Assembly: GCA_038203635.1 (NCBI GenBank)
Contig: JBBRDT010000005.1
Coordinates: 1-63,141 of the forward strand
Origin: DASRIA01 sp038203635
GTDB lineage: Bacteria; Actinomycetota; Thermoleophilia; Solirubrobacterales; JBBDJG01
Reading direction: 5' to 3'
DNA: 63,141 bases
Shown piece by piece: positions 48,762-57,214 of the stretch; positions within the stretch are counted from its first letter, which is position 1; each line of letters starts with the position of its first letter. Position numbers and translations under genes: made by a program. The notes under the pieces are model-generated. The model was given only the letters and a program-made list of their open reading frames with translations. It did no database searches and was not told where the DNA came from.

Positions 48762-50282
48762 ATGCACATGGATGACGCTCGATGGGGGAGGCTGCTCGAG
48801 TACCTCCGCCGTGCGCGATCCCAGCCGACATTCGAAGTGGAGGAGCGCGACCACCGGCTGGAGATTGCCAAGGAGCTCCAGGAAGTCATTCGCATCGCCG
48901 GCGAGGGAGGTGCTTGGACGCAACGGATCCAGGCTGTGGTGTCCGGCCTGTTCGGCGGGCGCAGGTACGACCTCACGGAACGGCCGCACAACAGATGGAT
49001 CAGGACGCTCCCCTCCGCCGAAGCGCTGGGCCGCGCGCTCGCCTGCTTCGCGGACACGGGCGCTGACCCGGTCGCGCGCTTCGCCTCGTTCGTGCAAGCA
49101 GCCGAGCAGCAGCAGCCGCAGCTGCGGACGCCCGCCGAGCAGCTCTCCAGTCCAGACCCCGATCGGGACGCCGTGCTGTCCTTCGGCGCGCTGCTCAACT
49201 TCGCGTGCGCCCCCGAGGAACTCCCCGCCATGCGGCTCGACGCCTGGAACCTGCTCGAGCAGACGCTCGGCTTGGAATGGACGTTCAGGAGGTCGCTGGT
49301 CGAGCAGTACCGCCTTCACTTGGACTTCGCGACCGAGTTCGAGCGCCGCGTGCGCGACGCGGGCATCGAGGTGCGCGACATGCTCGACACGCAGAGCCTG
49401 ATCCACATCGCGGGGACCCAGGCCGACTTCTGGGCGGACGGGCGCAGGGACGCGACGCGCGCGGATCGCGCACCTGCCTACCTGTCGGTCTGCGCCATCT
49501 ACCGGGACGAGGCCGACTACCTGGCGGAATGGGTGGAGTTCCATCGGCTGGTCGGGGTGGAGCGGTTCTTCCTCTACAACAACTTCAGCCAGGACCATCA
49601 CCGCGAGGTGCTTGCACCGTACGTGGAAGAGGGGATCGTGACGGTGCGAGACTGGCCCGTCCTCGATGGCCGGCTCGGCCAGATGCCGGCATACAACGAC
49701 TGTTTGCGATGGCACCGCTACGACTCACGCTGGATCGCCGTGATCGACCTGGATGAGTTCCTCTTCTGTCCCAGCGGCGAATCTCTGCCCGCGGTGCTGG
49801 CCGACTACGAGCAATGGCCGGGCGTCGCGGTGCGCTGGGCCATGTTCGGCTCCTCGGGCCACAAGACCAAACCGTCCGGCCTGGTGATCGAGAACTATCA
49901 GCGCATGATTGACGACGAGGGCGGCGTCAACGTAAAGAGCGTCGTCGATCCCACCCGGGTCATCACCTTCCACAGCTCGCACCACTGCCAATACCCGTAC
50001 CTGTCCGCTGTCGACGAGAATCACTTCCCCGTCCTCGGGCCGAGGGCCCCCTCGGACTCGTCCGCGCGGCTACGTGTGAACCACTACCACTGGAAGTCCG
50101 AAGCGGAATACGTCGTGAAGTGCGCCAGGAAGCGCGCCGTCGGCCGCCCTCTCGAGGTGCCGACCGAGGAACACTTCGCGTGGCTCAGGGCAGCCGAGGA
50201 AGCCGGGCAGAGCGACGACGCGATCCTGTCACATGTTCCCGCGCTCAAGCAAGCGCTCGCTGCACGCGCCGGAGTGCACTAG
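48762..50282 (+). CDS. GT92/DUF23-like glycosyltransferase, paralogue of 46565-48061
   Basis: The 506-residue protein matches its paralogue over the whole length: N-terminal YDLTERPHNRWIRTL and NFACAPEELPAM, then YLSVCAIYRDEADYLAEWVEFH. It also has RFFLYNNFSQDHHREVLAPY, IAVIDLDEFLFCP and VNHYHWKSEAEYVVKCARK. The D-x-D metal site is kept. Its stop codon interlocks with that of the convergent pilin-like gene (CTAG, 50279-50282). Confidence 0.88.
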   Translation: MHMDDARWGRLLEYLRRARSQPTFEVEERDHRLEIAKELQEVIRIAGEGGAWTQRIQAVVSGLFGGRRYDLTERPHNRWIRTLPSAEALGRALACFADTGADPVARFASFVQAAEQQQPQLRTPAEQLSSPDPDRDAVLSFGALLNFACAPEELPAMRLDAWNLLEQTLGLEWTFRRSLVEQYRLHLDFATEFERRVRDAGIEVRDMLDTQSLIHIAGTQADFWADGRRDATRADRAPAYLSVCAIYRDEADYLAEWVEFHRLVGVERFFLYNNFSQDHHREVLAPYVEEGIVTVRDWPVLDGRLGQMPAYNDCLRWHRYDSRWIAVIDLDEFLFCPSGESLPAVLADYEQWPGVAVRWAMFGSSGHKTKPSGLVIENYQRMIDDEGGVNVKSVVDPTRVITFHSSHHCQYPYLSAVDENHFPVLGPRAPSDSSARLRVNHYHWKSEAEYVVKCARKRAVGRPLEVPTEEHFAWLRAAEEAGQSDDAILSHVPALKQALAARAGVH

Positions 50283-51868
50283 CGCGCGGGAGACTGCTCG
50301 ACGAATCTCCTGATCGTCCACGACGACTGCGTCGGGTTCAGGAACGCCGGCGGGTCGCGGTGCTGGAGGTCGTCGACGTAGTTGTAGTCCTTGATGTAGC
50401 CCGAGCCGCTGCCGGCGCCGCCCGTGCCCACCGTCCCGCGGAACTTCTGCGCGATCGCGCCGTTGATCGTGAGCGTGTCGAGGTCCGCGCCGCAATACCA
50501 GTTGTCCACGATGAACGAATGGTTCAGCGCCAGGACTGCGGCGTCGAGCCTGACGTTGTCCATCGTGCCGGGGCCGTTCGTGCAGTTGTTGTCGTTGTTG
50601 GCCCAGTTGCTGACCGGGTGGTAGATCCGGACGAAGTTGTTGGGGATCAGGCCGAGCAGCGCGCCATTGGTGGCGGTCACGTTGTTGCGGATGATGATGT
50701 CGTTCTGGCTTGCGATCGTGAGGTCCTGCGAGTACGTCCCGCTCAGGTTCACGTTGGCGCAACCGGGGGGGTCGTTGTATTGCTGCTTGCGCTTGTAGCT
50801 CGTGGCGCAGGATCCGTTGGTCACGTAAATCACTCCGTTCGAGGGGAATGAGACGGTCTGCGTGTTCGGCGAGAGGTTCGAGTTCGTGACCGTCATGCTC
50901 GCGCCGTTGAGCGCGATCGTGGTGGTCCCCGTGTAGCGATAGGCGGGCAGCGCGATCGTCGACAGCGACGAGTTTGTGGTCGGCAGCGGGAGGGTCTGCG
51001 CGCCGTATTGGAACGTGCCGAGGAAGTTCGGATTGGCACCACAGCCGTTCTGTTCCCAGTATCCGGGGTTGGGCCCGGACGACTCGACCTTGTCCACCGA
51101 CGTCCGGCCGAAGGACGGATCGCCGCAGATGAGCATCGAGTCGTTCGTGTGGAACGGCCCCGCGAGCGCGTCGCCTGTGATGAAGCGGATCTCAGTGCAG
51201 TCGCCGCTGTCACGGCCCTGGTAGTGGTACATGATGCAGTTGACCGCCGCGCTCGCCTGGGCGCTCGCGCTCGCATACGCGTACGGGTCGAGCGTCTCGA
51301 GGTCGGTGAAGTACAGGTAGTCCAGAAAGCCCTTGCGCTTGTAGGTCGCGACGATGCTTCGCTTCGTCCCGCCGATGCGGCCGGTGGCGCGGATCCGGAA
51401 CGTGCCGTTGGCGGGGTCGACCATCGTCGACTCGTCGTTCTGCACGCAGCTCGACTTGCCCGGAGCGGGGAGCAGCTCGAGGGTGTATTCCGCATTCGAG
51501 CTGGGAATCGTGCGCCAATTGCGCGGGTCGGAGCCGGAGCCGCTCCAGGCCTGGTTCACCGGGCTGAGCTGGCCACCGCCGGGTCCCGGGACGTTGGTGC
51601 ACTTGAGCCAGTAGGTGTTGTCCTGGTCGAGGTGGTACGAGTAGTAGCTGATGCCTGCCTCCGCCGCGGAATATGCCTGCTTGCGGTCCTGGTCCCCGCG
51701 CGCGAGCGGAATGTCGCCCCAGACCGTGCCGATGGCGCTGAGCGTGACCAGCAGGGACACGGTCATCATGCTGATCACGACGACGATCGCCATGCCGCTC
51801 TCCTGCCTGGTGCGGGAGGTCAGCTTCGAGACCATGCGAAGTGCAGTGGGCGGGAGGTGTGAGGGCAT
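50279..51868 (-). CDS. PilX-like type IV pilus-associated protein
   Basis: The 529-residue protein has a hydrophobic N-terminal helix after a basic stretch (QESGMAIVVVISMMTVSLLVTLSAIGTVW). A YSAAEAGISYYSYHLDQDN segment follows, typical of PilX/minor-pilin proteins. The large C-terminal region is Thr/Asn/Gly/Ser-rich with repeats of beta strands (DLTIASQNDIIIRNNV). It would lie outside the membrane. The ATG at 51868 overlaps the preceding gene by ATGA. Confidence 0.78.
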   Translation of the reverse strand: MPSHLPPTALRMVSKLTSRTRQESGMAIVVVISMMTVSLLVTLSAIGTVWGDIPLARGDQDRKQAYSAAEAGISYYSYHLDQDNTYWLKCTNVPGPGGGQLSPVNQAWSGSGSDPRNWRTIPSSNAEYTLELLPAPGKSSCVQNDESTMVDPANGTFRIRATGRIGGTKRSIVATYKRKGFLDYLYFTDLETLDPYAYASASAQASAAVNCIMYHYQGRDSGDCTEIRFITGDALAGPFHTNDSMLICGDPSFGRTSVDKVESSGPNPGYWEQNGCGANPNFLGTFQYGAQTLPLPTTNSSLSTIALPAYRYTGTTTIALNGASMTVTNSNLSPNTQTVSFPSNGVIYVTNGSCATSYKRKQQYNDPPGCANVNLSGTYSQDLTIASQNDIIIRNNVTATNGALLGLIPNNFVRIYHPVSNWANNDNNCTNGPGTMDNVRLDAAVLALNHSFIVDNWYCGADLDTLTINGAIAQKFRGTVGTGGAGSGSGYIKDYNYVDDLQHRDPPAFLNPTQSSWTIRRFVEQSPAR

Positions 51869-52560
51869 CAGAGGCACCGCGCATTCTGAGTCGGGTTGTT
51901 GGGGTCGGATGTGCGCATGCTGGCCTCGCCCTGGAAGGTCGTGGTGGGAGACGACGCATTCGCCTTCCTGGGCTTCGAGACGAAGCTGACGGCGACGCTC
52001 ACGACTCGCGGCAGATTGGTTTGGGAGACCGGCGTCGTCATCGCGGTCGTGGACACGGTGCCGTCCGCCGCGTACTGGTAGTACCTGAAGAAGGGAACCC
52101 CTGACACCGCCGTCACGTTGTTGAGCATCTGCCGCGTGCGAGTGGGCGAGTTCGGGTAGGTGATGCTCGGCCATGTGCCGCTGCTTCCGGCGTACTCGTA
52201 CTGCGTCAGGGTCTGGCCTGTCGGGTCGTAGGTGATGGTGTGTTGCTCGGGCTGGGATGCTCCCCCGGACATGTCCGTGTAGAAGGTGATCGTGTTGGCG
52301 TTGGCGGTGGTCAGCGCGGTGCCCGTGGTCGTGGGGCAGACCTGGGAGTGGAGCTGGCGGGTGACGCGCTCCATCGCGGTGCGACCGCGCTGCACCGCCT
52401 CGGTGCGATCGGCCACGTCCACGCTGTGGCGGACCGTGGCGCGCATCATCATGAACACCGCGGTGAGGAGTACGAGCCCGATCGGAATCGAGACGAGCAG
52501 CTCGGTGAGGCTGAAGCCGTCCTCGCGGCCGAGGCGGATGCGCTCGGCAAGCCGGGTCAT
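51868..52560 (-). CDS. Prepilin with N-terminal cleavage/methylation motif
   Basis: The class III signal sequence DGFSLTELLVSIPIGLVLLT has Gly before the cleavage site, Phe at +1 and Glu at +5. This is the mark of type IV pilins and pseudopilins. The remaining 190 residues are Thr-rich with PilW-like character (RGRTAMERVTRQLHSQVC). The start and stop both overlap neighbours by ATGA, so three pilin-like genes are translated together. Confidence 0.88.
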   Translation of the reverse strand: MTRLAERIRLGREDGFSLTELLVSIPIGLVLLTAVFMMMRATVRHSVDVADRTEAVQRGRTAMERVTRQLHSQVCPTTTGTALTTANANTITFYTDMSGGASQPEQHTITYDPTGQTLTQYEYAGSSGTWPSITYPNSPTRTRQMLNNVTAVSGVPFFRYYQYAADGTVSTTAMTTPVSQTNLPRVVSVAVSFVSKPRKANASSPTTTFQGEASMRTSDPNNPTQNARCL

Positions 52561-53927
52561 GTGCACTGCCCTGCGTTGCCGAAGCCGCTGGTAGGGATGT
52601 TGACGTCGACGACCGAGGTACCGTCCGCGTCCGTGTTTGCGATGTCGGTGACGGTGCGCCGCCTTACCGTGTACGGCCAGTTCGGCTGCGGGGCGTCGGC
52701 GCAGACCTGATATGTCCCGAACGGGAAGGCCGGCTTCGGGAGTGCGAACGAGGCATCGCTGGTCTGGTGCGGGAAGGTCTCGGTGCACCCCGAGGAGGTG
52801 AGCTTTACCAGGACGTCGGCGCCGGAGTAGTTCGTGCCATTGCGCCGTGTGCGGATCCTGAGGGCCGGCTGCCTGACCGTGACGGCGTAGCTGCCACCCG
52901 GTGCCACCGTCACGAGTCCCGGGTTCGACTGGTAGTAATTGGGGTCGTAGACCAGGGGGTCGTTATTCGCGCAGCTGCCCGCGTAGACGCCGTAGCCGCT
53001 CGTGAACGGAAACAGGCCGGTCGCGTCGATTGTGTCGTGGGCGACGCCCGCCGGGTCGAACGTGCGCCGCCCCGGAGCCGGGAGGTTGCTGTGGGAGACC
53101 GTCAGGGTCTGTGCCTGAGCTGCCTGCGCCGGGTTGCTGCCTTCCTTCGTGTCGAAGCTGACCGCGATCGCGCCCGCCTGTGCGTAGAGGATGTTGTCCG
53201 TGGTCGTGGTCGAGGCGGTCACGGACTCGGTCTTGGAGACCGAGTTGTTGCCGCCAACGTCGACGTAGCCGGCCTGCGAGAAGGTGAGCGGGTAGTTGCC
53301 CGCGTCGATGGACGCGAACACGGCACACCCGCTCGAGTCGGTGGAGTCGCTGATGCCGGCCGGGGAGCCGAGGTTGAGCGCCAGGCCGGAGATCGGGTTG
53401 TTCGCCTGGTCCGTGATCTTCACGGCGAGGCTGCCCTGGTTCGCGGCCAGCGAGCCGGACGGCGGGGCCACCAGGCTGCGGATCGCGATCGGCTTCAGCG
53501 CCCCCATGCCGGGCCAGGTCACCGTGGAGGTGATGTGGAGATAGTTGGCCGCTGACGAACCGCTGGAGCAGCTGAGCAGTCCGCTCGAGTCGCTCACCCA
53601 CTGGCCGCGCGAGTCGACCGTGTAGGTGGTGCCGGCGACAATCACAGGTCGCGAGAGGCGGTAGTTGGAGAGGTCGGTGGCCTTGAGCGCGCGCATCCGC
53701 TCCTGGTCCTGCGACCCGAGGGCCGCGGCGATCGAGCGGTGGCGGTCGTTGGCCGCCCCCCTCGAGGAGCCCACGATCGCGGTGTACACGCCGACCGAGA
53801 CAATGGCGACGAGCATCGATGCCACCAGCAATTCGACGAGCATGATGCCGTCCTCCGCGCGCGCGGCAGCGAGCAGGCGGCGTCGGCCGTCGCGGAAGTT
53901 GCGAAAGGTTGGGTTGCGTCCTGACAT
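52557..53927 (-). CDS. Pilin-like protein with Cna-B/carboxypeptidase-regulatory-like repeats
   Basis: The N-terminus EDGIMLVELLVASMLVAIVSVGVYTA is a prepilin-like signal with Glu at +5 but Ile-Met, not Phe, after the Gly. The 456-residue protein then carries beta-sandwich repeats (LAVKITDQANNPISGLALNL, GCAVFASIDAGNYPLTFSQAGY) like adhesin stalk domains. It may be a large tip or stalk pilin. The ATG at 53927 is used; an ATG seven codons earlier is in frame. It heads the operon. Confidence 0.8.
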   Translation of the reverse strand: MSGRNPTFRNFRDGRRRLLAAARAEDGIMLVELLVASMLVAIVSVGVYTAIVGSSRGAANDRHRSIAAALGSQDQERMRALKATDLSNYRLSRPVIVAGTTYTVDSRGQWVSDSSGLLSCSSGSSAANYLHITSTVTWPGMGALKPIAIRSLVAPPSGSLAANQGSLAVKITDQANNPISGLALNLGSPAGISDSTDSSGCAVFASIDAGNYPLTFSQAGYVDVGGNNSVSKTESVTASTTTTDNILYAQAGAIAVSFDTKEGSNPAQAAQAQTLTVSHSNLPAPGRRTFDPAGVAHDTIDATGLFPFTSGYGVYAGSCANNDPLVYDPNYYQSNPGLVTVAPGGSYAVTVRQPALRIRTRRNGTNYSGADVLVKLTSSGCTETFPHQTSDASFALPKPAFPFGTYQVCADAPQPNWPYTVRRRTVTDIANTDADGTSVVDVNIPTSGFGNAGQCT

Positions 53928-53967
53928 CGAATCCAGCTCTTCACACATCCTCGGCTCGCCGCTCGGC

Positions 53968-54005
53968 GTTCTAAAACCAACATTCGTCGAGCGTCAACAT
54001 TCGTC
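53968..54005 (-). promoter_or_regulatory. Putative pilin operon promoter with 11-bp direct repeats
   Basis: Minus-strand TTGACG (53992-53997) and TAGAAC (53968-53973) are 18 bases apart and would start transcription about 34 bases before the ATG. CAACATTCGTC occurs twice with a 17-base period (53978 and 53995), overlapping the -35 box. A regulator binding site is inferred. Confidence 0.5.
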
Positions 54006-54054
54006 CAGTGCCGCGGCGTGGCATCCTTGCCCGCTCAAGCGGAACGAGAGGGGG

Positions 54055-55164
54055 ATGGCGATGCAGATCCGCGCGGCGGTGCTCGAGGAGTTCGGGGCGC
54101 CCCTCCAGGTCCAGGAGATCGAGCTCGACGAGCCCCGGGCCGGCGAGGTGCTGGTGCGGCTGGAGGCCTGCGGCGTGTGCCACACGGACCTCTACACGGC
54201 CTCGGGCGCCGACCCCTCGGGCTATGCCCCCACGGTGCTCGGCCACGAGGGCGCCGGTGTCGTCGAGCAGGTCGGCCCCGATGTGCGCCTCGTGCAGGAG
54301 GGCGACCACGTGGTGACGCTGTTCTCGCCGCAATGCGGGGAGTGCATCCACTGCCGCAGTCCGCGGACGAACCTGTGCCTCGCGATCCGCGAGCAGCAGA
54401 ACAAGGGCTACCTCCCGGATGGCACCACCCGCCTGTCCCGCGACGGCGAGCGGATCCGCCACTTCATGGGCACATCGACCTTCGCCGAATACGCGGTCCT
54501 GCCCGAGATCGCGCTCGCGAAGGTCTCTCCCGACGCCCCGCTCGATCGCGCCTGCCTGTTCGCATGCGGTCTGTCGACGGGCCTCGGCGCCGCGATGTTC
54601 ACGGCCCAGGTGGAACCCGGCTCGACGTGCGTCGTGTTCGGGGCCGGCATGGTCGGCCTCGGCGCGGTTGCAGGTTGCAGGTTGCAGGGGGCGGAGCGCG
54701 TGGTCTGCGTCGACCTGTCGGAAGACCGGCTCCAGCTCGCGCGCGGGCAGGGAGCCACCGACGTGCTGATCGGCGACGGCACGGTCGAGCGGATCCTCGA
54801 GATGACCGGCGGCTTCGGCGCCGACTACACGTTCGAGGCCACCGGGAACGTCGCGGTCATGCGCCAGGCGGTCGAGGCTGCCCGTATGGGGTGGGGTCTC
54901 TGCACCGTCGCGGGCGTCGCCGGCAAGGGCGAGACGCTCGACATAGTTCCGCGCCTCCTGATCACGGGCCGGCGTGTGTGCGGGTCGTCCTTCGGCGGCG
55001 TCAAGGGCCGTGATCAGGTGCCGCAGCTCGTCGAGCGCTATCTGAACGGCGACATCGACGTCGACCCGTTCCTCTCGCACCGGCTCAGGCTCGACGAGGT
55101 GAACCGCGGATTCGAGCTGATGGAGGCGCAGGACGGCATCCGCAGCGTGATCGCCTACGTCTAG
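54055..55164 (+). CDS. Zinc-dependent alcohol dehydrogenase (class III-like)
   Basis: The 369-residue protein has the catalytic zinc site (ACGVCHTDLYT, GHEGAGVVEQVG), structural zinc cysteines (CGECIHCRSPRTNLC) and the NAD-binding VVFGAGMVGLGAVAG. It resembles S-(hydroxymethyl)glutathione or mycothiol-type formaldehyde dehydrogenases, oxidising alcohols with NAD. A triple heptamer repeat (GGTTGCA, 54666-54686) lies within the Rossmann helix and encodes AVAGCRLQ. The ATG at 54055 follows a GAGAGGGGG site; 54061 is also possible. Confidence 0.9.
   Translation: MAMQIRAAVLEEFGAPLQVQEIELDEPRAGEVLVRLEACGVCHTDLYTASGADPSGYAPTVLGHEGAGVVEQVGPDVRLVQEGDHVVTLFSPQCGECIHCRSPRTNLCLAIREQQNKGYLPDGTTRLSRDGERIRHFMGTSTFAEYAVLPEIALAKVSPDAPLDRACLFACGLSTGLGAAMFTAQVEPGSTCVVFGAGMVGLGAVAGCRLQGAERVVCVDLSEDRLQLARGQGATDVLIGDGTVERILEMTGGFGADYTFEATGNVAVMRQAVEAARMGWGLCTVAGVAGKGETLDIVPRLLITGRRVCGSSFGGVKGRDQVPQLVERYLNGDIDVDPFLSHRLRLDEVNRGFELMEAQDGIRSVIAYV
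54666..54686 (+). repeat. Heptamer tandem repeat (GGTTGCA x3) inside the alcohol dehydrogenase
   Basis: Three exact copies of GGTTGCA total 21 bases, so they keep the frame. They encode part of the first helix of the nucleotide-binding fold. Confidence 0.85.
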
Positions 55165-55182
55165 GCCGCCAGGCGCCGGCCC

Positions 55183-56334
55183 GTGAACTCCGTACCCTCG
55201 ATCGAGGGCTTCTGCGACGAGCGCTTCGCGGGAGTGCGCGACGCGCTGGCCGAGAACTTCAGCAGCCGCGGGGAGCTGGGAGCGGCCGTGGCCGTGACGT
55301 TCGAGGGGAGTCCCGTGGTGGACGTGTGGGCAGGGTGGATGGACGCGGAACGCACGCGGCCATGGCACCGGGACACGCTCGTGGCCGTCTTCTCGATGGG
55401 AAAGGCGATGGCGACGTTCTGCATCCTGTTGCTCGTGGAGCGCGGCCATGTCGCCCTCGACGCGCCCGTGTCGCGGTACTGGCCCGAGTTCGCCGCCTCA
55501 GGAAAGGGGGACGTGACCGTGCGCACCCTCCTCTCGCACAGGGCCGGCGTGCCCGCGGTGCGGCGTACGTTGTCCCCGCACTCGATCTACGACTGGGATG
55601 CGATGGTCGGGGTACTCGCCGCGGAGGAACCGTGGTGGGAGCCGGGATCCACGCACGGGTACCACGTCAACACGTTCGGCTTCCTGACCGGCGAGGTGGT
55701 GCGTCGCGTGAGCGGCGCGAGCATCGGAGAGTTCTTCCGGCGCGAGGTCGCGCAGCCGCTGGGAGCGGACTTCCACTTCGGGCTCGACGCGCGGGACGAC
55801 TCGCGCACCGCCGACTATCTGTTCGCCGGCGAGGCGTCCGCATTCGTCGAGGGTGTCGAGGAGCAGCGGCCCGTCGAGGTCGACGAGGCGACCCAGTTCA
55901 TGCTGAACCGCGTGTACTTGAACCCGCCGCAGCTGTCAGGCCTCGGCACCGTGAACACGCGCGCCTGGCGGGCGGCCGAGATACCGTCTGCCAACGGCCA
56001 CGCAACGGCTTCGGGAGTCGCTCGTATCTACGCCGACCTGGACGAGCTCCTCGGCCCGGCAACGGTTGCGGAGGCGATCACGCCGCACTCGGACGGGATG
56101 GATTTCGTCCTTGGTCGCCCCTCGCGATTCGGGCTCGGATTCCAGCTCACACAGAGTGAGCGGCCGCTGGGGCCGAACCCGCGCAGCTTCGGCCACTTCG
56201 GCGCGGGCGGGTCGCTCGGCTTTGCCGACCTCGACGCGAGACTGGCCTTCGCCTACGTCATGAACCGTTCCGGTCCGCGCTGGCAGAACCCGCGCAACCG
56301 TGCCCTGATCGATGCGGTATATGCCTCTCTGTGA
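55183..56334 (+). CDS. Serine hydrolase, beta-lactamase/EstB-like esterase family
   Basis: The nucleophile motif S-x-x-K is FSMGKAMATF. A tyrosine in HGYHVNTFGFLTGEV fits the second conserved position, and HFGAGGSLGFAD gives the H-x-G end. These mark class C-like esterases and D-Ala-D-Ala peptidase relatives. No signal peptide is present, so a cytoplasmic esterase is more likely than a beta-lactamase. The start is GTG, 18 bases after the dehydrogenase stop. Confidence 0.87.
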   Translation: MNSVPSIEGFCDERFAGVRDALAENFSSRGELGAAVAVTFEGSPVVDVWAGWMDAERTRPWHRDTLVAVFSMGKAMATFCILLLVERGHVALDAPVSRYWPEFAASGKGDVTVRTLLSHRAGVPAVRRTLSPHSIYDWDAMVGVLAAEEPWWEPGSTHGYHVNTFGFLTGEVVRRVSGASIGEFFRREVAQPLGADFHFGLDARDDSRTADYLFAGEASAFVEGVEEQRPVEVDEATQFMLNRVYLNPPQLSGLGTVNTRAWRAAEIPSANGHATASGVARIYADLDELLGPATVAEAITPHSDGMDFVLGRPSRFGLGFQLTQSERPLGPNPRSFGHFGAGGSLGFADLDARLAFAYVMNRSGPRWQNPRNRALIDAVYASL

Positions 56335-56339
56335 CGCGC

Positions 56340-56345
56340 TATAGT
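56340..56345 (+). promoter_or_regulatory. Putative -10 box (TATAGT) for a leaderless TTG-start gene
   Basis: TATAGT ends seven bases before the TTG at 56353, with no ribosome binding site in the 18-base gap after the esterase stop. Confidence 0.5.
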
Positions 56346-56352
56346 CGCGCTC

Positions 56353-57141
56353 TTGGAGGCGGGGGCCGACACGAAGCTGACGACTGTCGCGCAGCGGGAA
56401 CAGTTCGACCGCGACGGCTATTTCATCATCGAGGACCTGGGGCTGCCGTCCGAGGTGTTCGACGGCGCTGTCAACGATTTCGCGCCGCTCCTGCTCGACG
56501 AGGCGGAGCCCGAGCGGTGGGGTGACGACGGAGTCTTCTACACGTCGCACCGGATCATGGACGCCTGGAAGATCAGTGAGAACGTGAAGGCAATCGCGAC
56601 AGCTCCGCGGGTGCTCGGCATCCTGGAGGAGCTCTACGGGCGCAAGCCCCTTCCGTTCCAGACGCTGAACTTCAGGATGCCCACCCAGCAGCGCGCCCAC
56701 TCGGACACGATCCACTTCAACTCCAAGCCCCCTGCCTTCATGGCCGGCGTATGGGTGGCGCTGGAAGACATGGACATGGAGAACGGGCCGCTCTTCTACC
56801 ACCCGGGCAGTCAGAAGCTTCCCGAGGTGACGATGCAGGACGTGGGCGTCGAGGCCGACCACACGCAGTACCTCGAATACGAGGAGTACATGCAGTCGGT
56901 CGTCAAGGACCTCCCGATCGACTACGGCCTGATCAAGAGGGGCGAGGCCTTGATCTGGTCCGCCAACCTGCTGCACGGCGGATCGCCGGCGAAGGACCCG
57001 GCGCGGACTCGCAACAGCCAGGTGACCCACTTCTTCTTCGAGGGCACGCGGTACTACACGCCGCTGATGTCCAAGGACCTCAGCACCGAAGAGGGGATCT
57101 TCTGGCGCGAGCCCGAATGGATCCCGACAGACGCCTCCTAG
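56353..57141 (+). CDS. Phytanoyl-CoA dioxygenase (PhyH) family protein
   Basis: The 262-residue protein has H-x-D iron ligands in RAHSDTIHFN and the distal His in SANLLHGGSPAKDP. FDRDGYFIIEDLG at the start is typical of PhyH. The family uses Fe(II) and 2-oxoglutarate to hydroxylate small molecules. The TTG start is supported by -10 spacing. Substrate is unknown. Confidence 0.88.
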   Translation: MEAGADTKLTTVAQREQFDRDGYFIIEDLGLPSEVFDGAVNDFAPLLLDEAEPERWGDDGVFYTSHRIMDAWKISENVKAIATAPRVLGILEELYGRKPLPFQTLNFRMPTQQRAHSDTIHFNSKPPAFMAGVWVALEDMDMENGPLFYHPGSQKLPEVTMQDVGVEADHTQYLEYEEYMQSVVKDLPIDYGLIKRGEALIWSANLLHGGSPAKDPARTRNSQVTHFFFEGTRYYTPLMSKDLSTEEGIFWREPEWIPTDAS

Positions 57142-57214
57142 GCGCCTAGCGGCCCAGCGGCAAGGCGCCACCCACCACCAGGCACCGCGGTCAAGCGGCA
57201 GTCGGGCCAAGTCG

